Shown here: in pieces, positions 1 through 9,452 of the stretch
How positions within the stretch are numbered: position 1 is the stretch's first letter
Layout: each line of letters starts with the position of its first letter
Source: Bradyrhizobium liaoningense
GTDB taxonomy: Bacteria; Pseudomonadota; Alphaproteobacteria; Rhizobiales; Xanthobacteraceae
Direction of reading: 5' to 3'
Length of the DNA: 64,000 nt
Assembly: GCF_018130825.1 (NCBI RefSeq)
Contig: NZ_JAFCJS010000007.1
Location: forward strand, 186,001-250,000
Notes under the pieces: generated by a model
What the model was told of the DNA's origin: nothing
Seen by the model: the letters and a program-made list of their open reading frames with translations, nothing else
The model's database searches: none
Made by a program: the position numbers and the translations under genes

Positions 1-582
1 GATTTCCTCGAGCGCCGCATCATCGCGCGCGCCGGCGACGCCAGCCGCGCCGCGCGGCTCGCGCGCGACGTTCATGTGCTGCCCGAATTCATCGGCAACC
101 GCTCGCCCTATGCCGACCCCGACACCCGCGCGGTGATCGCCGGTCTCGATCTCGACACCGACATCGCCTCGATGGAGCGGCTGTTCGTCGCCGGCCTGTG
201 CGGGCTTGCTTACGGGCTTGCCGAGGTGATCGAGGCCTTTGCCGCGCATGGCGTCCGTTCCAGCCTCATGATCATGGGCGGCGGGGCCAGCCGCAGCCCG
301 CTGGTGCGGCAGATCATGGCGGATACCACCGGCCTCACGGTCGCGCTGCCGCAGACGAAGGAGCCGGTGCTGCTGGGCGCCGCCATGCTCGGCGCGGTCG
401 CCGGCGGCGCCTATGCCTCGATCGGCGAGACCATGGCCAAGATGTCGGCGCTGGGACGCAAGAGCGAGCCGACCGCGCCCGACATGGCCGCCTTTCACAG
501 GCGTAAGCGTGAGGTCTACAAGCTGCTGCGCGAGGTCGATCGCGGCAGCCGTGCCGCGATGGCCGACATCGCCAGGGGTTGA
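1..582 (+). CDS. FGGY-family pentulose kinase, C-terminal part (5' end outside window)
   Basis: The reading frame is open from base 1, so the gene starts before the window. The 193 visible residues are the C-terminal half of an FGGY sugar kinase. A Gly-rich nucleotide-binding stretch (MGGGASRSPLVRQ) is followed by the EPVLLGAAMLGA helix that closes the ATPase fold. The segment LPEFIGNRSPYADP resembles the D-ribulokinase-like branch rather than glycerol kinase. Known role of the family: ATP-dependent phosphorylation of a pentulose or polyol in the cytoplasm. The stop is 5 bp before the ATG of a PfkB kinase, so the two are probably co-transcribed in sugar or polyol catabolism. The exact substrate cannot be read from this fragment. 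Confidence 0.85.
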   Translation, partial: DFLERRIIARAGDASRAARLARDVHVLPEFIGNRSPYADPDTRAVIAGLDLDTDIASMERLFVAGLCGLAYGLAEVIEAFAAHGVRSSLMIMGGGASRSPLVRQIMADTTGLTVALPQTKEPVLLGAAMLGAVAGGAYASIGETMAKMSALGRKSEPTAPDMAAFHRRKREVYKLLREVDRGSRAAMADIARG

Positions 583-587
583 AAGAG

Positions 588-1523
588 ATGTTGTTATCCT
601 GCGGCGATGCGCTGATCGATTTCGTGCCGACGCGAAACATGGAAGGACGCGAGGCGGTGATGCCGGCCGTCGGCGGCTCCTGCCTGAACGTCGCGATCGG
701 CATGGCGCGGCTGGGCGCGCCGACCGGCTTCGTCGGCGGCATCTCCGCCGACCTGTTCGGGCGGATGATCGCGGATCACGCAATCGCCTCCAACGTCGAG
801 CTCGGCCTCGCCACCCGCAGCGGTCACCAGACCACGCTCGCCTTCGTCCGCATCGTCGCGGGCGAGTCGCATTACGCCTTCTACGATGCGGAGACCGCGA
901 CGCGGAACTGGACCTACCGGCGCGGGTCCATTCCCTTCGATACGGTCGAGGCCGTCCATGTCGGCTCGACCACGCTGGTCAACGATCAGGGCGCCGCCGA
1001 GACCAAAGCTCTCATCGCAGACGCGCGCGCCTCCTCGACGATCTCCTTCGATCCGAACTGCCGCCCCAACCTCGTCAAGGACAAGCCGGCCTATCTCGCG
1101 CGCATGGCGGAGTTCGCCGCCCACGCCGATCTCATCAAGATGTCGGACGTCGATTTCGCCTATCTCTTCGGCGAGGAGCCGTATCAGCAGCGCGCGAGCG
1201 CGTTGCTGGGGCAGGGCACCAGCCTCGTCGTCATCACCCGCGGCAACAACGGCGCGATTGCCTGGCATGCGCGGGCAGGGCAGATCGAGGTGCAGGCACC
1301 AAAGGTCGCGGTCGCCGACACCATCGGTGCCGGCGACAGCTTCCAGGCCGCGCTGCTGTTCGCCCTGCACAAGCAGGCGCGTCTTGCGCGACGGCAGCTC
1401 AAGGACATCAGCACTGAGGAGCTCCGCCGCGCGCTGTCCTTCGCGGCCAATTGCGCCGGCCTGACCTGCACCCGTCCGGGCGCCGATCCGCCCTGGAGCC
1501 GCGAGATCACCTGGAGCCTGTAG
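588..1523 (+). CDS. PfkB-family carbohydrate kinase, fructokinase-like
   Basis: 311 residues of the ribokinase/PfkB fold. The N-terminus has the CGDALIDF strand and a GGSCLNVAIGMARLG sugar-binding motif. The C-terminal PfkB signature DTIGAGDSF carries the catalytic Asp and anion hole. ATG at 588 is preferred over an in-frame TTG at 579, because homologs start near the first beta strand and GAAAGAG precedes it. Family knowledge: phosphorylation of fructose or a related sugar with ATP. The gene follows the FGGY kinase directly, so both probably belong to one sugar-utilisation operon extending upstream of the window. The substrate is inferred from overall similarity to fructokinases and is not certain. 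Confidence 0.85.
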   Translation: MLLSCGDALIDFVPTRNMEGREAVMPAVGGSCLNVAIGMARLGAPTGFVGGISADLFGRMIADHAIASNVELGLATRSGHQTTLAFVRIVAGESHYAFYDAETATRNWTYRRGSIPFDTVEAVHVGSTTLVNDQGAAETKALIADARASSTISFDPNCRPNLVKDKPAYLARMAEFAAHADLIKMSDVDFAYLFGEEPYQQRASALLGQGTSLVVITRGNNGAIAWHARAGQIEVQAPKVAVADTIGAGDSFQAALLFALHKQARLARRQLKDISTEELRRALSFAANCAGLTCTRPGADPPWSREITWSL

Positions 1524-1527
1524 CCCG

Positions 1528-2415
1528 TCACAACCCCGCGACGACCTTCTCCGCGCATTTGAGGAAGGTGCGGATCAGCGGGCTCTGTGAATCCCGCCGC
1601 CAGCAGACCGCGATGTCGAGGGAGTCGGTGGCGTCGCGCAGCGGCCTGAACACGATGCCGCGCGGGGCGCCGAGCTGCGCGCAGGCGGGCAGGATCGCGA
1701 GGCCTTCGCCGGCGAGAACCAGGCTCATCGCCGAATGCACCGTCTCCACCCGGCTCGCGATCGGCATCACCACCTGGTGCCGGCGCAGCAGGGGGACCAC
1801 GGCGGACGATGCGGGACCATGGTCCGGATGCGGCAGCGCGATCAGCGGACGGCCGTGCAACCGGGCCATCGGTACGGAGCTGAGGCGCGCGAGCGGCGAG
1901 CTGGTCGGCATCGCCAGCATGAAGCGCTGCGCACCGATCCGCGCCACCTGGATCTCGGGATGGTTGATCGCCGGCATGCACAGCGCGACCGTGACGCTGC
2001 GATCGAGCACCCGGGCCTCGCGTGTCGATGCGCTGAGCTCGGCGAAGTCGAGGTCGACACCGGGCACCGAGCGGCGCAGCTCGGGGATCAGCCGCGGCAG
2101 GATCGCATTGGCCAGCACGAACATGTAGCCGACCGACAGTCGCCCGCGTTTGCCGGATGCGACCGCGCGTGCGGCCTCGATGCCGTCGGCCGCCAGCGCC
2201 AGCGCTTCGCTGGCGCGCACCAGCAGCGCCTGGCCCGCCTCGGTCAGGTCCATGCCGCGCGTGCCGCGGCGGAACAGCGGCGCGCCGACCTCGGCCTCGA
2301 GCTTGCGGATCTGCACCGAGAGCGGCGGCTGCGCCATGCGCAGCCGCTCGGCGGCCTTGCCGACGCTGCGCGCTTCAGCGACGGCGACGAAATAGCGGAG
2401 CCGGCGGAGATCCAT
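1528..2415 (-). CDS. LysR-family transcriptional regulator
   Basis: 295 residues. The N-terminal winged helix-turn-helix (MDLRRLRYFVAVAEARSVGK, then AQPPLSVQIRKLE) is typical of LysR regulators, followed by the periplasmic-binding-like effector domain. ATG at 2415 is chosen because homologs begin with MDLRRL. An ATG two codons earlier (2421) lies inside a candidate LysR box. The gene is divergent from the amidase/peptide-ABC operon, the standard arrangement for a LysR protein controlling its neighbour and itself. It converges on the PfkB gene with 4 bp between stops. The inducer is unknown and may be the imported amide or peptide. Confidence 0.9.
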   Translation of the reverse strand: MDLRRLRYFVAVAEARSVGKAAERLRMAQPPLSVQIRKLEAEVGAPLFRRGTRGMDLTEAGQALLVRASEALALAADGIEAARAVASGKRGRLSVGYMFVLANAILPRLIPELRRSVPGVDLDFAELSASTREARVLDRSVTVALCMPAINHPEIQVARIGAQRFMLAMPTSSPLARLSSVPMARLHGRPLIALPHPDHGPASSAVVPLLRRHQVVMPIASRVETVHSAMSLVLAGEGLAILPACAQLGAPRGIVFRPLRDATDSLDIAVCWRRDSQSPLIRTFLKCAEKVVAGL

Positions 2416-2419
2416 TGGC

Positions 2420-2434
2420 ATACCGAAAACGTAT
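2420..2434. promoter_or_regulatory. Candidate LysR-type box (ATAC-N7-GTAT)
   Basis: A perfect 4-7-4 inverted repeat, ATAC-cgaaaac-GTAT, contains the T-N11-A core expected of LysR-type operators. It sits just upstream of the regulator's likely start codon and about 105 bp upstream of the divergent amidase. That is a plausible site for both autoregulation and activation. Binding is inferred from motif and position only. Confidence 0.45.
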
Positions 2435-2536
2435 GGGTTGGCGACAAAAATCGTATTGGACGGCGAGTTAACAAAACTGTCATTCTCGCTGTCAATGCCT
2501 GCCAACGGTGGCGGGCCTGCGGAGCGTGATGTGACG

Positions 2537-3958
2537 ATGAACGGCGATCCCTGTCTTCTGTCCGCAACCGAGCTGCGCGGCCTGATCGCCGCCAGAAAGA
2601 TTTCGCCGGTCGAGATCGTCAGCGCCGTGCTCGCCCGCGCCGAGGCGCTCCAGCCCGAATTGAACTGCTTCATCACGCTGTGCGGTGACGAGGCGATGGC
2701 GCAGGCCCGCGCGGCCGAGCGCAAGGTGATGGCCGGCGAGCCGCTTGGCCTGCTCCACGGCATCCCCGTCACCGTCAAGGACATCGTCAACACCAAGGGG
2801 GTCAAGACCACCTTCGGCGCGGTGCCTTACAAGGACAACGTGCCGACCGAGGACGCCGTCGCGGTGGCGCGGCTGCGAGCTGAGGGCGCGATCCTGATCG
2901 GCAAGACCACGACGCCGGAATTCGGCAGCAAGTGCCTGACGGATTCGCCGCTGTTCGGCCGCACCCGCAATGCCTGGGACGCCTGCCGCTCCTCCGGCGG
3001 CTCCAGCGGCGGCGCGGCGGTGGCGGTGGCGAGCGGCATCGCGCAGCTGGCGATCGCGACCGACGGCGGCGGCTCGACCCGGATTCCCGCCGCCTGCAAC
3101 GGCGTGGTGGGCCTGAAGCAGAGCAACGGCGTGATCCCGCACAGCCAGGCCCTCGACGTCTTCGGCAACCAGACCTATGTCACGCCGACCACCCGCACCG
3201 TCGCCGACACCGCGCTGATGATGCAGGCGATGGCCGGTGAAGATCCTGTCGATCCCTGGTCGATCGGCGTGCCGGTGCCCGACTTCGTCGGCACCGCCGC
3301 CCCGCGCGGCGACCTGCGCGGGCAGAGGATTTTGTACTGCCTGACGCCGCCGGGCCGCCCCGTTTCCGCCGAGGTCGCCGCCAGTTTCAAGGCGAGCCTC
3401 GACCGGCTGGCCGGGCTCGGCGCCGAGCTCGAGGAATTCTCCGGCGAGGGCTTTGACATCGAGCCGATCTGGCGCGCCATCAACCACACCGTCTGGCGCA
3501 CGCGCTTCGCAAAGCTTGCGGCCGAGCACGGGGACCAGCTGAGCGAGGCCTTCCTCAAGCAGCTCGCGCTCGCCACCGAGGTCAGCGGCGTCGACTACCA
3601 GGAGGCGATGTTCGCGCGCACCGCGCTGTTTCGCCACGTACAATCCCTGCTTGCGCGCGGGCACTTTCTGGCGATGCCGACCCTCACGCGCACCGCGCTG
3701 CCGATCAAGCAGGATCTGTTCGGCAGCATCGAGATCGACGGGGCGCATTTCGACAGCGTCCGGCCAAACTGGTTCCCCTGGACCATGCCGTTCAACATGA
3801 CCGGGCATCCCGCCGTAAGCCTTCCCAGCGGCTTTGCCCGGGACGGGCTGCCGATCGGGCTTCAACTGGTCGGCCGCTTCCGGCTTGATGCCGACTTGCT
3901 GCGTGTTGCCGCGCTGTTCGAGGCTTCAGGCGACCTTCTGTCCCGCTGGCCGGAATGA
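2537..3958 (+). CDS. Amidase (amidase signature family)
   Basis: 473 residues from ATG 2537. The amidase-signature triad is visible: Lys81 in PVTVKDIV, the cis-Ser in GGSSGG (residues 154-159) and the nucleophile Ser180 in DGGGSTR. The family hydrolyses C-N amide bonds through this Ser-cisSer-Lys triad. An in-frame GTG at 2531 with GGAG 6 bp upstream is an equally possible start and would add two residues. It is the first gene of an operon with a complete peptide-type ABC importer. The inferred role is intracellular hydrolysis of an imported amide or short peptide derivative. No targeting signal is evident. Confidence 0.9.
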   Translation: MNGDPCLLSATELRGLIAARKISPVEIVSAVLARAEALQPELNCFITLCGDEAMAQARAAERKVMAGEPLGLLHGIPVTVKDIVNTKGVKTTFGAVPYKDNVPTEDAVAVARLRAEGAILIGKTTTPEFGSKCLTDSPLFGRTRNAWDACRSSGGSSGGAAVAVASGIAQLAIATDGGGSTRIPAACNGVVGLKQSNGVIPHSQALDVFGNQTYVTPTTRTVADTALMMQAMAGEDPVDPWSIGVPVPDFVGTAAPRGDLRGQRILYCLTPPGRPVSAEVAASFKASLDRLAGLGAELEEFSGEGFDIEPIWRAINHTVWRTRFAKLAAEHGDQLSEAFLKQLALATEVSGVDYQEAMFARTALFRHVQSLLARGHFLAMPTLTRTALPIKQDLFGSIEIDGAHFDSVRPNWFPWTMPFNMTGHPAVSLPSGFARDGLPIGLQLVGRFRLDADLLRVAALFEASGDLLSRWPE

Positions 3959-4042
3959 CGTCATGCGCAAGCAGCAAAGCCCTTGCCTCGGCCGCCCGGA
4001 CATGTTGATCGTGCCGCGGATGAGCCCTGAAACCGACCGCAC

Positions 4043-4993
4043 ATGAGCGTCTTTGTCCTCCGACGTCTGTTGACCCTGCTGGCGACGCTGGTCGGCGCAT
4101 CGCTGATCATTTTCCTGGTGCTGGATGCGCTGCCCGGCAATGCCGCGCAGATGCTGATGGGGGCCGACGCCTCGCCGGACGCGGTGCGCGCGCTCACCGT
4201 CAAGCTCGGCCTCGACCAGCCGCTCCCCGTTCGCTACCTGCAGTGGATCAAGGGCCTCGTCGTCGGCGATCTCGGCAATTCCTATGTCTACGGCACGCCG
4301 GTCGCCAGCCTGATCGCGGAGCGGCTGGTGCTGACCATTCCGCTCGCGATCATGTCGATGGCGATCACGGTGACGCTGGCGCTCTCGGCCGGCGTCTACA
4401 CCGCCGCCAACCACAACAAGCTCGGCGACGTCGGCGTGATGTCGCTGACGCAAGTGGGCATCGCGCTGCCGAACTTTTGGTTCGCGATCCTGCTCGTCCT
4501 GTTGTTCGCGGTGCGGCTGCAATGGCTTTCGGCGGGCGGCTTCGCCGGCTGGGAGGACGGCGTCTGGCCAGGCGTCAAGTCGCTGCTCCTCCCGGCAGTC
4601 TCTCTGGCGGTCGTGCAGGCCGCGATCCTCGCCCGCGTCACGCGCTCGGCCGTGCTCGAAGTGCTGCGCGAAGATTTCGTCCGCACCGCCCGTGCGAAGG
4701 GGCTCGGCAAGCGCGAGGTGCTGTGGAGCCACGTGCTGCGCAACGCCATGATCCCCGTGATGACGGTGATGGGCCTGCAATTCGCCAATCTGCTCGCCGG
4801 CACCATCGTGATCGAGAACGTGTTCTACCTGCCGGGCCTCGGCCGGCTGATCTTCCAGTCGATCGCCAACCGCGACCTGATCGTGGTGCGCAATTGCGTG
4901 ATGCTGCTGGCGACCATGGTCGTCATCGTCAATTTCATCGTCGACGTGCTCTACGCGCTGATCGATCCCCGCATCAAGGTGCACGACCTGTGA
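4043..4993 (+). CDS. Peptide/nickel-type ABC transporter permease, DppB-like
   Basis: 316 residues with the DppB layout: an N-terminal helix after the start (FVLRRLLTLLATLVGASLII), a periplasmic segment with PVRYLQWIKGLVVGDLG, then five more membrane segments. The cytoplasmic EAA loop reads VRTARAKGLGKREVLWSHVLRNAM. Such proteins form one half of the membrane channel of oligopeptide, dipeptide or nickel importers. An 84-bp gap separates it from the amidase. The end overlaps the next permease start as GTGA, indicating translational coupling. The substrate class follows the family; the actual ligand is unknown. Confidence 0.92.
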   Translation: MSVFVLRRLLTLLATLVGASLIIFLVLDALPGNAAQMLMGADASPDAVRALTVKLGLDQPLPVRYLQWIKGLVVGDLGNSYVYGTPVASLIAERLVLTIPLAIMSMAITVTLALSAGVYTAANHNKLGDVGVMSLTQVGIALPNFWFAILLVLLFAVRLQWLSAGGFAGWEDGVWPGVKSLLLPAVSLAVVQAAILARVTRSAVLEVLREDFVRTARAKGLGKREVLWSHVLRNAMIPVMTVMGLQFANLLAGTIVIENVFYLPGLGRLIFQSIANRDLIVVRNCVMLLATMVVIVNFIVDVLYALIDPRIKVHDL

Positions 4994-5883
4994 GCGCGCC
5001 CGTGACCACCTCCATTGACGCACCCGTCGCGACGCGCCGTCTGCCGGCCAAAACCTTCTGGGGCCGCGCGCTGCGCCATCGCAGTTTCGTCCTCGGCGGC
5101 GCGCTCAGCCTGCTGGTGCTCGTCTCGGCGCTGCTGTCGCTGGTTTGGACGCCGTGGTCGCCCTACGAGATCGACATCGCCTCGAAGCTCCGGCCGCCAT
5201 CGGCCGCGCACTGGCTCGGCACCGATTCCTTCGGCCGCGACATCGTCTCGCTGCTGCTCGCCGGCGCGCGCTCCACCATCATGGTCGGCATCATCGCCGT
5301 CAGCATCGGTCTCACCTTCGGGGTCTGCCTCGGCCTGATTGCGTCCGCCAAGCGCGGCTGGACCGAAGAGATCATCATGCGCTTCTCCGACTTCACCTTT
5401 GCCTTTCCCGCCGTGCTGTCCGCGATCATGCTGGCCGCGGTGGTCGGACCCGGCATGGTGACCTCGATCGTCGCCATCGGCATCTTCCAGATCCCGACAT
5501 TGACCCGGCTGACGCGCGGCTCGGCCAACGCGATCTGGGCGCGCGAATTCGTGCTGGCCGCGCGCGCGTCGGGGAAGGGAAAATTCCGCATCACCATCGA
5601 GCATGTGCTGCCGAACATCCTGTCGATCCTGATCGTGCAGGTCACCATCCAGTTCGCGCTCGCCATTCTCGCCGAGGCCGCGCTGTCCTATCTCGGCCTC
5701 GGCACCCAGCCGCCGCAGCCGTCCTGGGGGCGGATGCTGAACGATGCGCAGACGCTGCTGTTCCAGTCGCCGATGCTCGCGGTCTATCCCGGCGCTGCGA
5801 TCGCGATCGCCGTGCTCGGCCTCAATCTCCTTGGCGACGGATTGCGCGACCTGCTCGATCCCCGCCTGGCGCGGGAGCGATGA
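4990..5883 (+). CDS. Peptide/nickel-type ABC transporter permease, DppC-like
   Basis: 297 residues from a GTG start that overlaps the preceding stop (GTGA). DppC features: an N-terminal cytoplasmic arm before the first helix, the conserved HWLGTDSFGRDI motif after it, and the EAA loop with REFVLAARASGKGKFRITIEHVLPN split across the permease core. It forms the channel heterodimer with the DppB-like protein. Its stop overlaps the ATG of the first ATPase as ATGA. Starts farther upstream in this frame would run through the DppB gene and are rejected. Confidence 0.92.
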   Translation: MSAPVTTSIDAPVATRRLPAKTFWGRALRHRSFVLGGALSLLVLVSALLSLVWTPWSPYEIDIASKLRPPSAAHWLGTDSFGRDIVSLLLAGARSTIMVGIIAVSIGLTFGVCLGLIASAKRGWTEEIIMRFSDFTFAFPAVLSAIMLAAVVGPGMVTSIVAIGIFQIPTLTRLTRGSANAIWAREFVLAARASGKGKFRITIEHVLPNILSILIVQVTIQFALAILAEAALSYLGLGTQPPQPSWGRMLNDAQTLLFQSPMLAVYPGAAIAIAVLGLNLLGDGLRDLLDPRLARER

Positions 5884-6899
5884 CGATGGCTGATCGCTCC
5901 AACACGCCGCTGATCGAGGTCGACAATCTCGGCGTCCGCCTCAACACCAGCCGCGGACCCGCACAGGCCGTGCGCGGCGTCAGCTTCGCGCTGAAGCGCG
6001 GCGAGACGCTCGGGCTCGTCGGCGAATCCGGTTGCGGCAAGTCGGTCACCGCGATGTCGCTGATGGGCCTGTTGCCTGACAGCGCACGCGTCACCGGCAG
6101 CATCAAGCTCGACGGCAACGAGCTCGCCGGCTTACCGGATGCGGACTACTGCCGCCTGCGCGGCAACCGCATCAGCATGATCTTCCAGGAGCCGATGACC
6201 GCGCTCAATCCGATGCACACGATCGGCAACCAGGTCGCCGAGCCGCTGCGGCGTCACAAGAAATACTCGGCGGCGCAGGCGCGAAAAGAAGCGATCGCCT
6301 TGCTCGACCGCGTCGGACTACCCGATCCGGCGCGGCGCATCGATGCCTATCCGCACCAGTTCTCCGGCGGCCAGCGCCAGCGCATCACCATCGCCATGGC
6401 GCTCGCCTGCGAGCCGGACCTGTTGATCGCGGACGAGCCGACCACCGCGCTCGACGTCACCATCCAGGGCCAGATCCTCGACCTCATCGCCGATCTCGTC
6501 GAGGAGCGCGGCATGTCGATGATCCTGATCTCGCACGACCTCGGCGTCATCGCCGAGAACGTGCAGCGCATGATGGTGATGTATGGCGGCACCGTGGTCG
6601 AGAGCGGGCCGACCGACGAGGTATTCCGCCGCATGGGCCATCCCTACACGCAGGGCCTGTTCCGCGCCCGGCCGAAGCTCGGTGCGCGCAAGGGCACGCG
6701 GCTGAAGACGATCTCGGGCACGGTGCCGGAGCTAGCGGATCTTCCGGCCGGCTGCACCTTCTCCGAGCGGTGTCCGCTGGTGATCGATGCGTGCCGCGCC
6801 GCGCTGCCGCCGATGGTCGACGTCGGACCCGGACACGGCGTGCGCTGCATCAGGACCGACATCTCCATGGCTGCGAATGTCGGAGCGCTGTCCGCATGA
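5880..6899 (+). CDS. Peptide ABC transporter ATP-binding protein, DppD-like
   Basis: 339 residues. Walker A is GESGCGKS, the ABC signature FSGGQRQR, Walker B LLIADEPTTALD and the H-loop ISHDLGV. The C-terminal oligopeptide/dipeptide extension carries a cysteine cluster (CTFSERCP, DAC and a final VRC), a pattern associated with a cluster-binding tail in DppD-type subunits. ATG 5880 overlaps the DppC stop (ATGA), and the gene's own stop overlaps the next ATG. It powers the importer as a heterodimer with the DppF-like subunit. Confidence 0.92.
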   Translation: MTMADRSNTPLIEVDNLGVRLNTSRGPAQAVRGVSFALKRGETLGLVGESGCGKSVTAMSLMGLLPDSARVTGSIKLDGNELAGLPDADYCRLRGNRISMIFQEPMTALNPMHTIGNQVAEPLRRHKKYSAAQARKEAIALLDRVGLPDPARRIDAYPHQFSGGQRQRITIAMALACEPDLLIADEPTTALDVTIQGQILDLIADLVEERGMSMILISHDLGVIAENVQRMMVMYGGTVVESGPTDEVFRRMGHPYTQGLFRARPKLGARKGTRLKTISGTVPELADLPAGCTFSERCPLVIDACRAALPPMVDVGPGHGVRCIRTDISMAANVGALSA

Positions 6900-7900
6900 G
6901 CACCGCGCCTCTTCTCGACGTGAAAGATCTCGAGCAGCGCTACACGCTGCCGCGCGAGAGCCTGTTTCGTCCGCCCGGGCAGGTGCGCGCGCTCAACGGC
7001 GTCAGCGTGACGGTCGCGGCCGGCAAGAGCCTCGGCATCGTCGGCGAGTCCGGCTCGGGCAAATCCACCTTCGCGCGCGTTGTGATGGCGCTGGAGCGGC
7101 CGACCTCGGGCCAGGTCGCGCTGCTTGGCCGCGATCTCAACCGCATCCCCGCCGACGAGCTGCGGCGCGCGCGGCGCGATTTCCAGATGGTGTTCCAGGA
7201 CCCCTACGGCTCGCTCGATCCGCGCCAGACCATCGCGCGCATCGTCGCCGAGCCGCTCACTGTGCTGGAAGGCGCCGACCGCACCACCTTCCGCGATCGC
7301 GTCGCCGCGGTGCTGCGCCAGGTCGGCCTGCGCGATGCCGACATGGACAAATATCCGCATGAGTTTTCCGGCGGCCAGCGCCAGCGCATCGCGATCGCGC
7401 GGGCGCTGATCACCCAGCCGAAGCTGATCGTCGCCGACGAGCCGGTCTCCGCGCTCGACGTCTCCGTGCAGGCCCAGGTGCTCAACCTGATGCAGGACCT
7501 CCAGGAGCAGTTCGGCCTCAGCTACATCCTGATCAGCCATGACCTCGCCGTCGTCGACTATCTCTGCGACGAGGTCGCGGTGATGTATCTCGGCCGCATC
7601 GTCGAGCAGGGGCGCCCCGAAGATCTGTTCGAGCATTGTGCCCATCCCTATACGCGGGCGCTGCTGGACTCGGTGCCGCGGGCGCGTGCCGGGGGCGGCC
7701 GACGCCGACGCGGGGCCCAGGCGATCGCCTCGCAATCGGCGGCCGCGACCGGATGTCCCTATGTCGCGCGCTGCCCGCTCGCCGACCAGCATTGCCGCGA
7801 GGCCCTGCCTGAGCTACGCAGGGTGGGCGAGGGGCACCTTGCCGCCTGTCACAAGGCGGAGGCCGTGATGGCGTTGCCGCCAGCGGCCATGGAAGGTTAG
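6896..7900 (+). CDS. Peptide ABC transporter ATP-binding protein, DppF-like
   Basis: 334 residues from the ATG that overlaps the previous stop. Walker A is GESGSGKS, signature FSGGQRQR, Walker B LIVADEPVSALD and H-loop ISHDLAV. The N-terminal CDLEQRY-like strand with an inserted loop before Walker A is typical of DppF/OppF. The C-terminal tail has the CPYVARCPLADQHC cysteine pattern. A short basic insert (about residues 262-270, rich in Arg and Gly) precedes it and looks like a variable linker. It is the second ATPase of the importer. Confidence 0.92.
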   Translation: MSTAPLLDVKDLEQRYTLPRESLFRPPGQVRALNGVSVTVAAGKSLGIVGESGSGKSTFARVVMALERPTSGQVALLGRDLNRIPADELRRARRDFQMVFQDPYGSLDPRQTIARIVAEPLTVLEGADRTTFRDRVAAVLRQVGLRDADMDKYPHEFSGGQRQRIAIARALITQPKLIVADEPVSALDVSVQAQVLNLMQDLQEQFGLSYILISHDLAVVDYLCDEVAVMYLGRIVEQGRPEDLFEHCAHPYTRALLDSVPRARAGGGRRRRGAQAIASQSAAATGCPYVARCPLADQHCREALPELRRVGEGHLAACHKAEAVMALPPAAMEG

Positions 7901-7955
7901 TGTCCGGAGCAGGATTGGCGTAGTCTGGGCAGGCAGCAGGCCGGGGAGTTACGAG

Positions 7956-9452
7956 ATGTTCAGGAAACTATCGATCGTCGCATTTGTCGCCGCGCTTGTT
8001 GCAGCGCCGCTGCCGGTCCTGGCGCAGAGCAAGAAGGACAGCGTCGTCACGGCGATGGCGCTGGAGCCGCCGGGGCTCGATCCCACCAATGCCGCTGCGG
8101 CTGCGATCGCCGAGGTCACGCTCTACAACATCTACGAGACACTGACCAAGATCAACGAGGACGGCTCGGTGTCGCCGCTGCTGGCGGAGAGCTGGACCGC
8201 TTCGCCCGACCTGAAGACCTACACTTTCAAGCTGCGCAAGGGCGTCAAATTCCAGAACGGCGAAGCCTTCGATTCCGCGGCCGTGAAATTCTCCTTCGAG
8301 CGCAACGCGGCGCCGACCAGCACCAACAAGGACAAGAGCCTGTTCCAGGCTTTCGAGAAGGTCGATGCGCCCGACGCCGACACGGTCGTGATATCGGTGA
8401 AATATTCCGAGCCGAACCTGCCGTTCCTGCTGGGACAGGCGAGCGGTTCGATCGTCGAGCCGAAGAGCGCAGCCACCAACGTGACGCAGCCGGTCGGCAC
8501 CGGGCCCTATCAGTTAGGGGCCTGGGCCAAGGGCTCGTCGATCACCCTGACCAAATGGGCCGACTATCGCAACGCCGCGGCGATCAAGCTCTCGAAGGTG
8601 ACGATCCGCTTCATCTCCGATCCCGCCGCGCAGGTGGCGGCGCTGCTGTCGGGCGACGTCGATGCATTCCCGCGCGTTGCCGCGGCGCGCGCCTTGCCCC
8701 AGTTCAAGTCCGATCCGCGCTTTGCGGTGCTGGTCGGGGGCTCCAAGGCCAAGACCATCGTCGCATTCAACCACCGCAAGAAGCCGCTCGATGACGTCCG
8801 CGTTCGCCGCGCCATCATTGCCGCGATCGACCGCAAGGCCATGATCGACGGCGCCGTCGACGGTTTCGGTACGCCGATCGGCAGCTTCTACGTGCCGGGA
8901 TCGCTCGGCTATGTCGACACCACCGGCATCAATCCTTTCGACCCCGAGAAGGCCAAGAAGCTGCTCACTGAAGCCGGCGTCACCACGCCGCTCGAATTGT
9001 CGCTCAAGCTGCCGCCGCCGTCCTATGCGCGGCAGGGCGGCGAGATCGTCGCGGCCCAGCTCGCCAAGGTCGGCATCATCGCCAAGATCGAGAACGTCGA
9101 ATGGGCGCAATGGCTGTCACAGGTGTTCGCCGGCAACGGTCCGCATAATTTCGACCTCACCATCGTCAGCCATGTCGAGCCGTTCGACCTCGTCAAGATC
9201 ACCGAGGCCGATTACTATCTCGGCTACAACAACGAGGCCTACAACGCCCTCTACAAGCAGATCGTCTCGACGCCCGACGAAGCCACCCGCGCAAAACTGC
9301 TCGGCGACGCCCAGCGCATGCTGGCCACCGACGCCGTCTCCGCCTACCTCTACCAGCCGCAGCTGATCACCATCACAGCCAAGAAGCTGAAAGGCGTCTG
9401 GAAGGACGTGCCCCAATACGAGAACGATTTCTCGACCTGGTATTGGGAGTAG
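7956..9452 (+). CDS. Peptide ABC transporter substrate-binding protein (SBP family 5)
   Basis: 498 residues. A Sec signal peptide (residues 1-23, cleavage after LPVLAQ) precedes a DppA/OppA-type binding protein with LYNIYETLTKINEDGSVSP, the LAESW motif and a FKLRKGVKFQNGEAFDSAAVKFSFER block. The start ATG at 7956 has a GGGGAG ribosome site. As the last gene of the operon it delivers substrate to the permease pair from the periplasm. The neighbouring amidase suggests an amide-containing ligand, but family-5 proteins bind diverse peptides, opines and glycosides. Confidence 0.92.
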   Translation: MFRKLSIVAFVAALVAAPLPVLAQSKKDSVVTAMALEPPGLDPTNAAAAAIAEVTLYNIYETLTKINEDGSVSPLLAESWTASPDLKTYTFKLRKGVKFQNGEAFDSAAVKFSFERNAAPTSTNKDKSLFQAFEKVDAPDADTVVISVKYSEPNLPFLLGQASGSIVEPKSAATNVTQPVGTGPYQLGAWAKGSSITLTKWADYRNAAAIKLSKVTIRFISDPAAQVAALLSGDVDAFPRVAAARALPQFKSDPRFAVLVGGSKAKTIVAFNHRKKPLDDVRVRRAIIAAIDRKAMIDGAVDGFGTPIGSFYVPGSLGYVDTTGINPFDPEKAKKLLTEAGVTTPLELSLKLPPPSYARQGGEIVAAQLAKVGIIAKIENVEWAQWLSQVFAGNGPHNFDLTIVSHVEPFDLVKITEADYYLGYNNEAYNALYKQIVSTPDEATRAKLLGDAQRMLATDAVSAYLYQPQLITITAKKLKGVWKDVPQYENDFSTWYWE

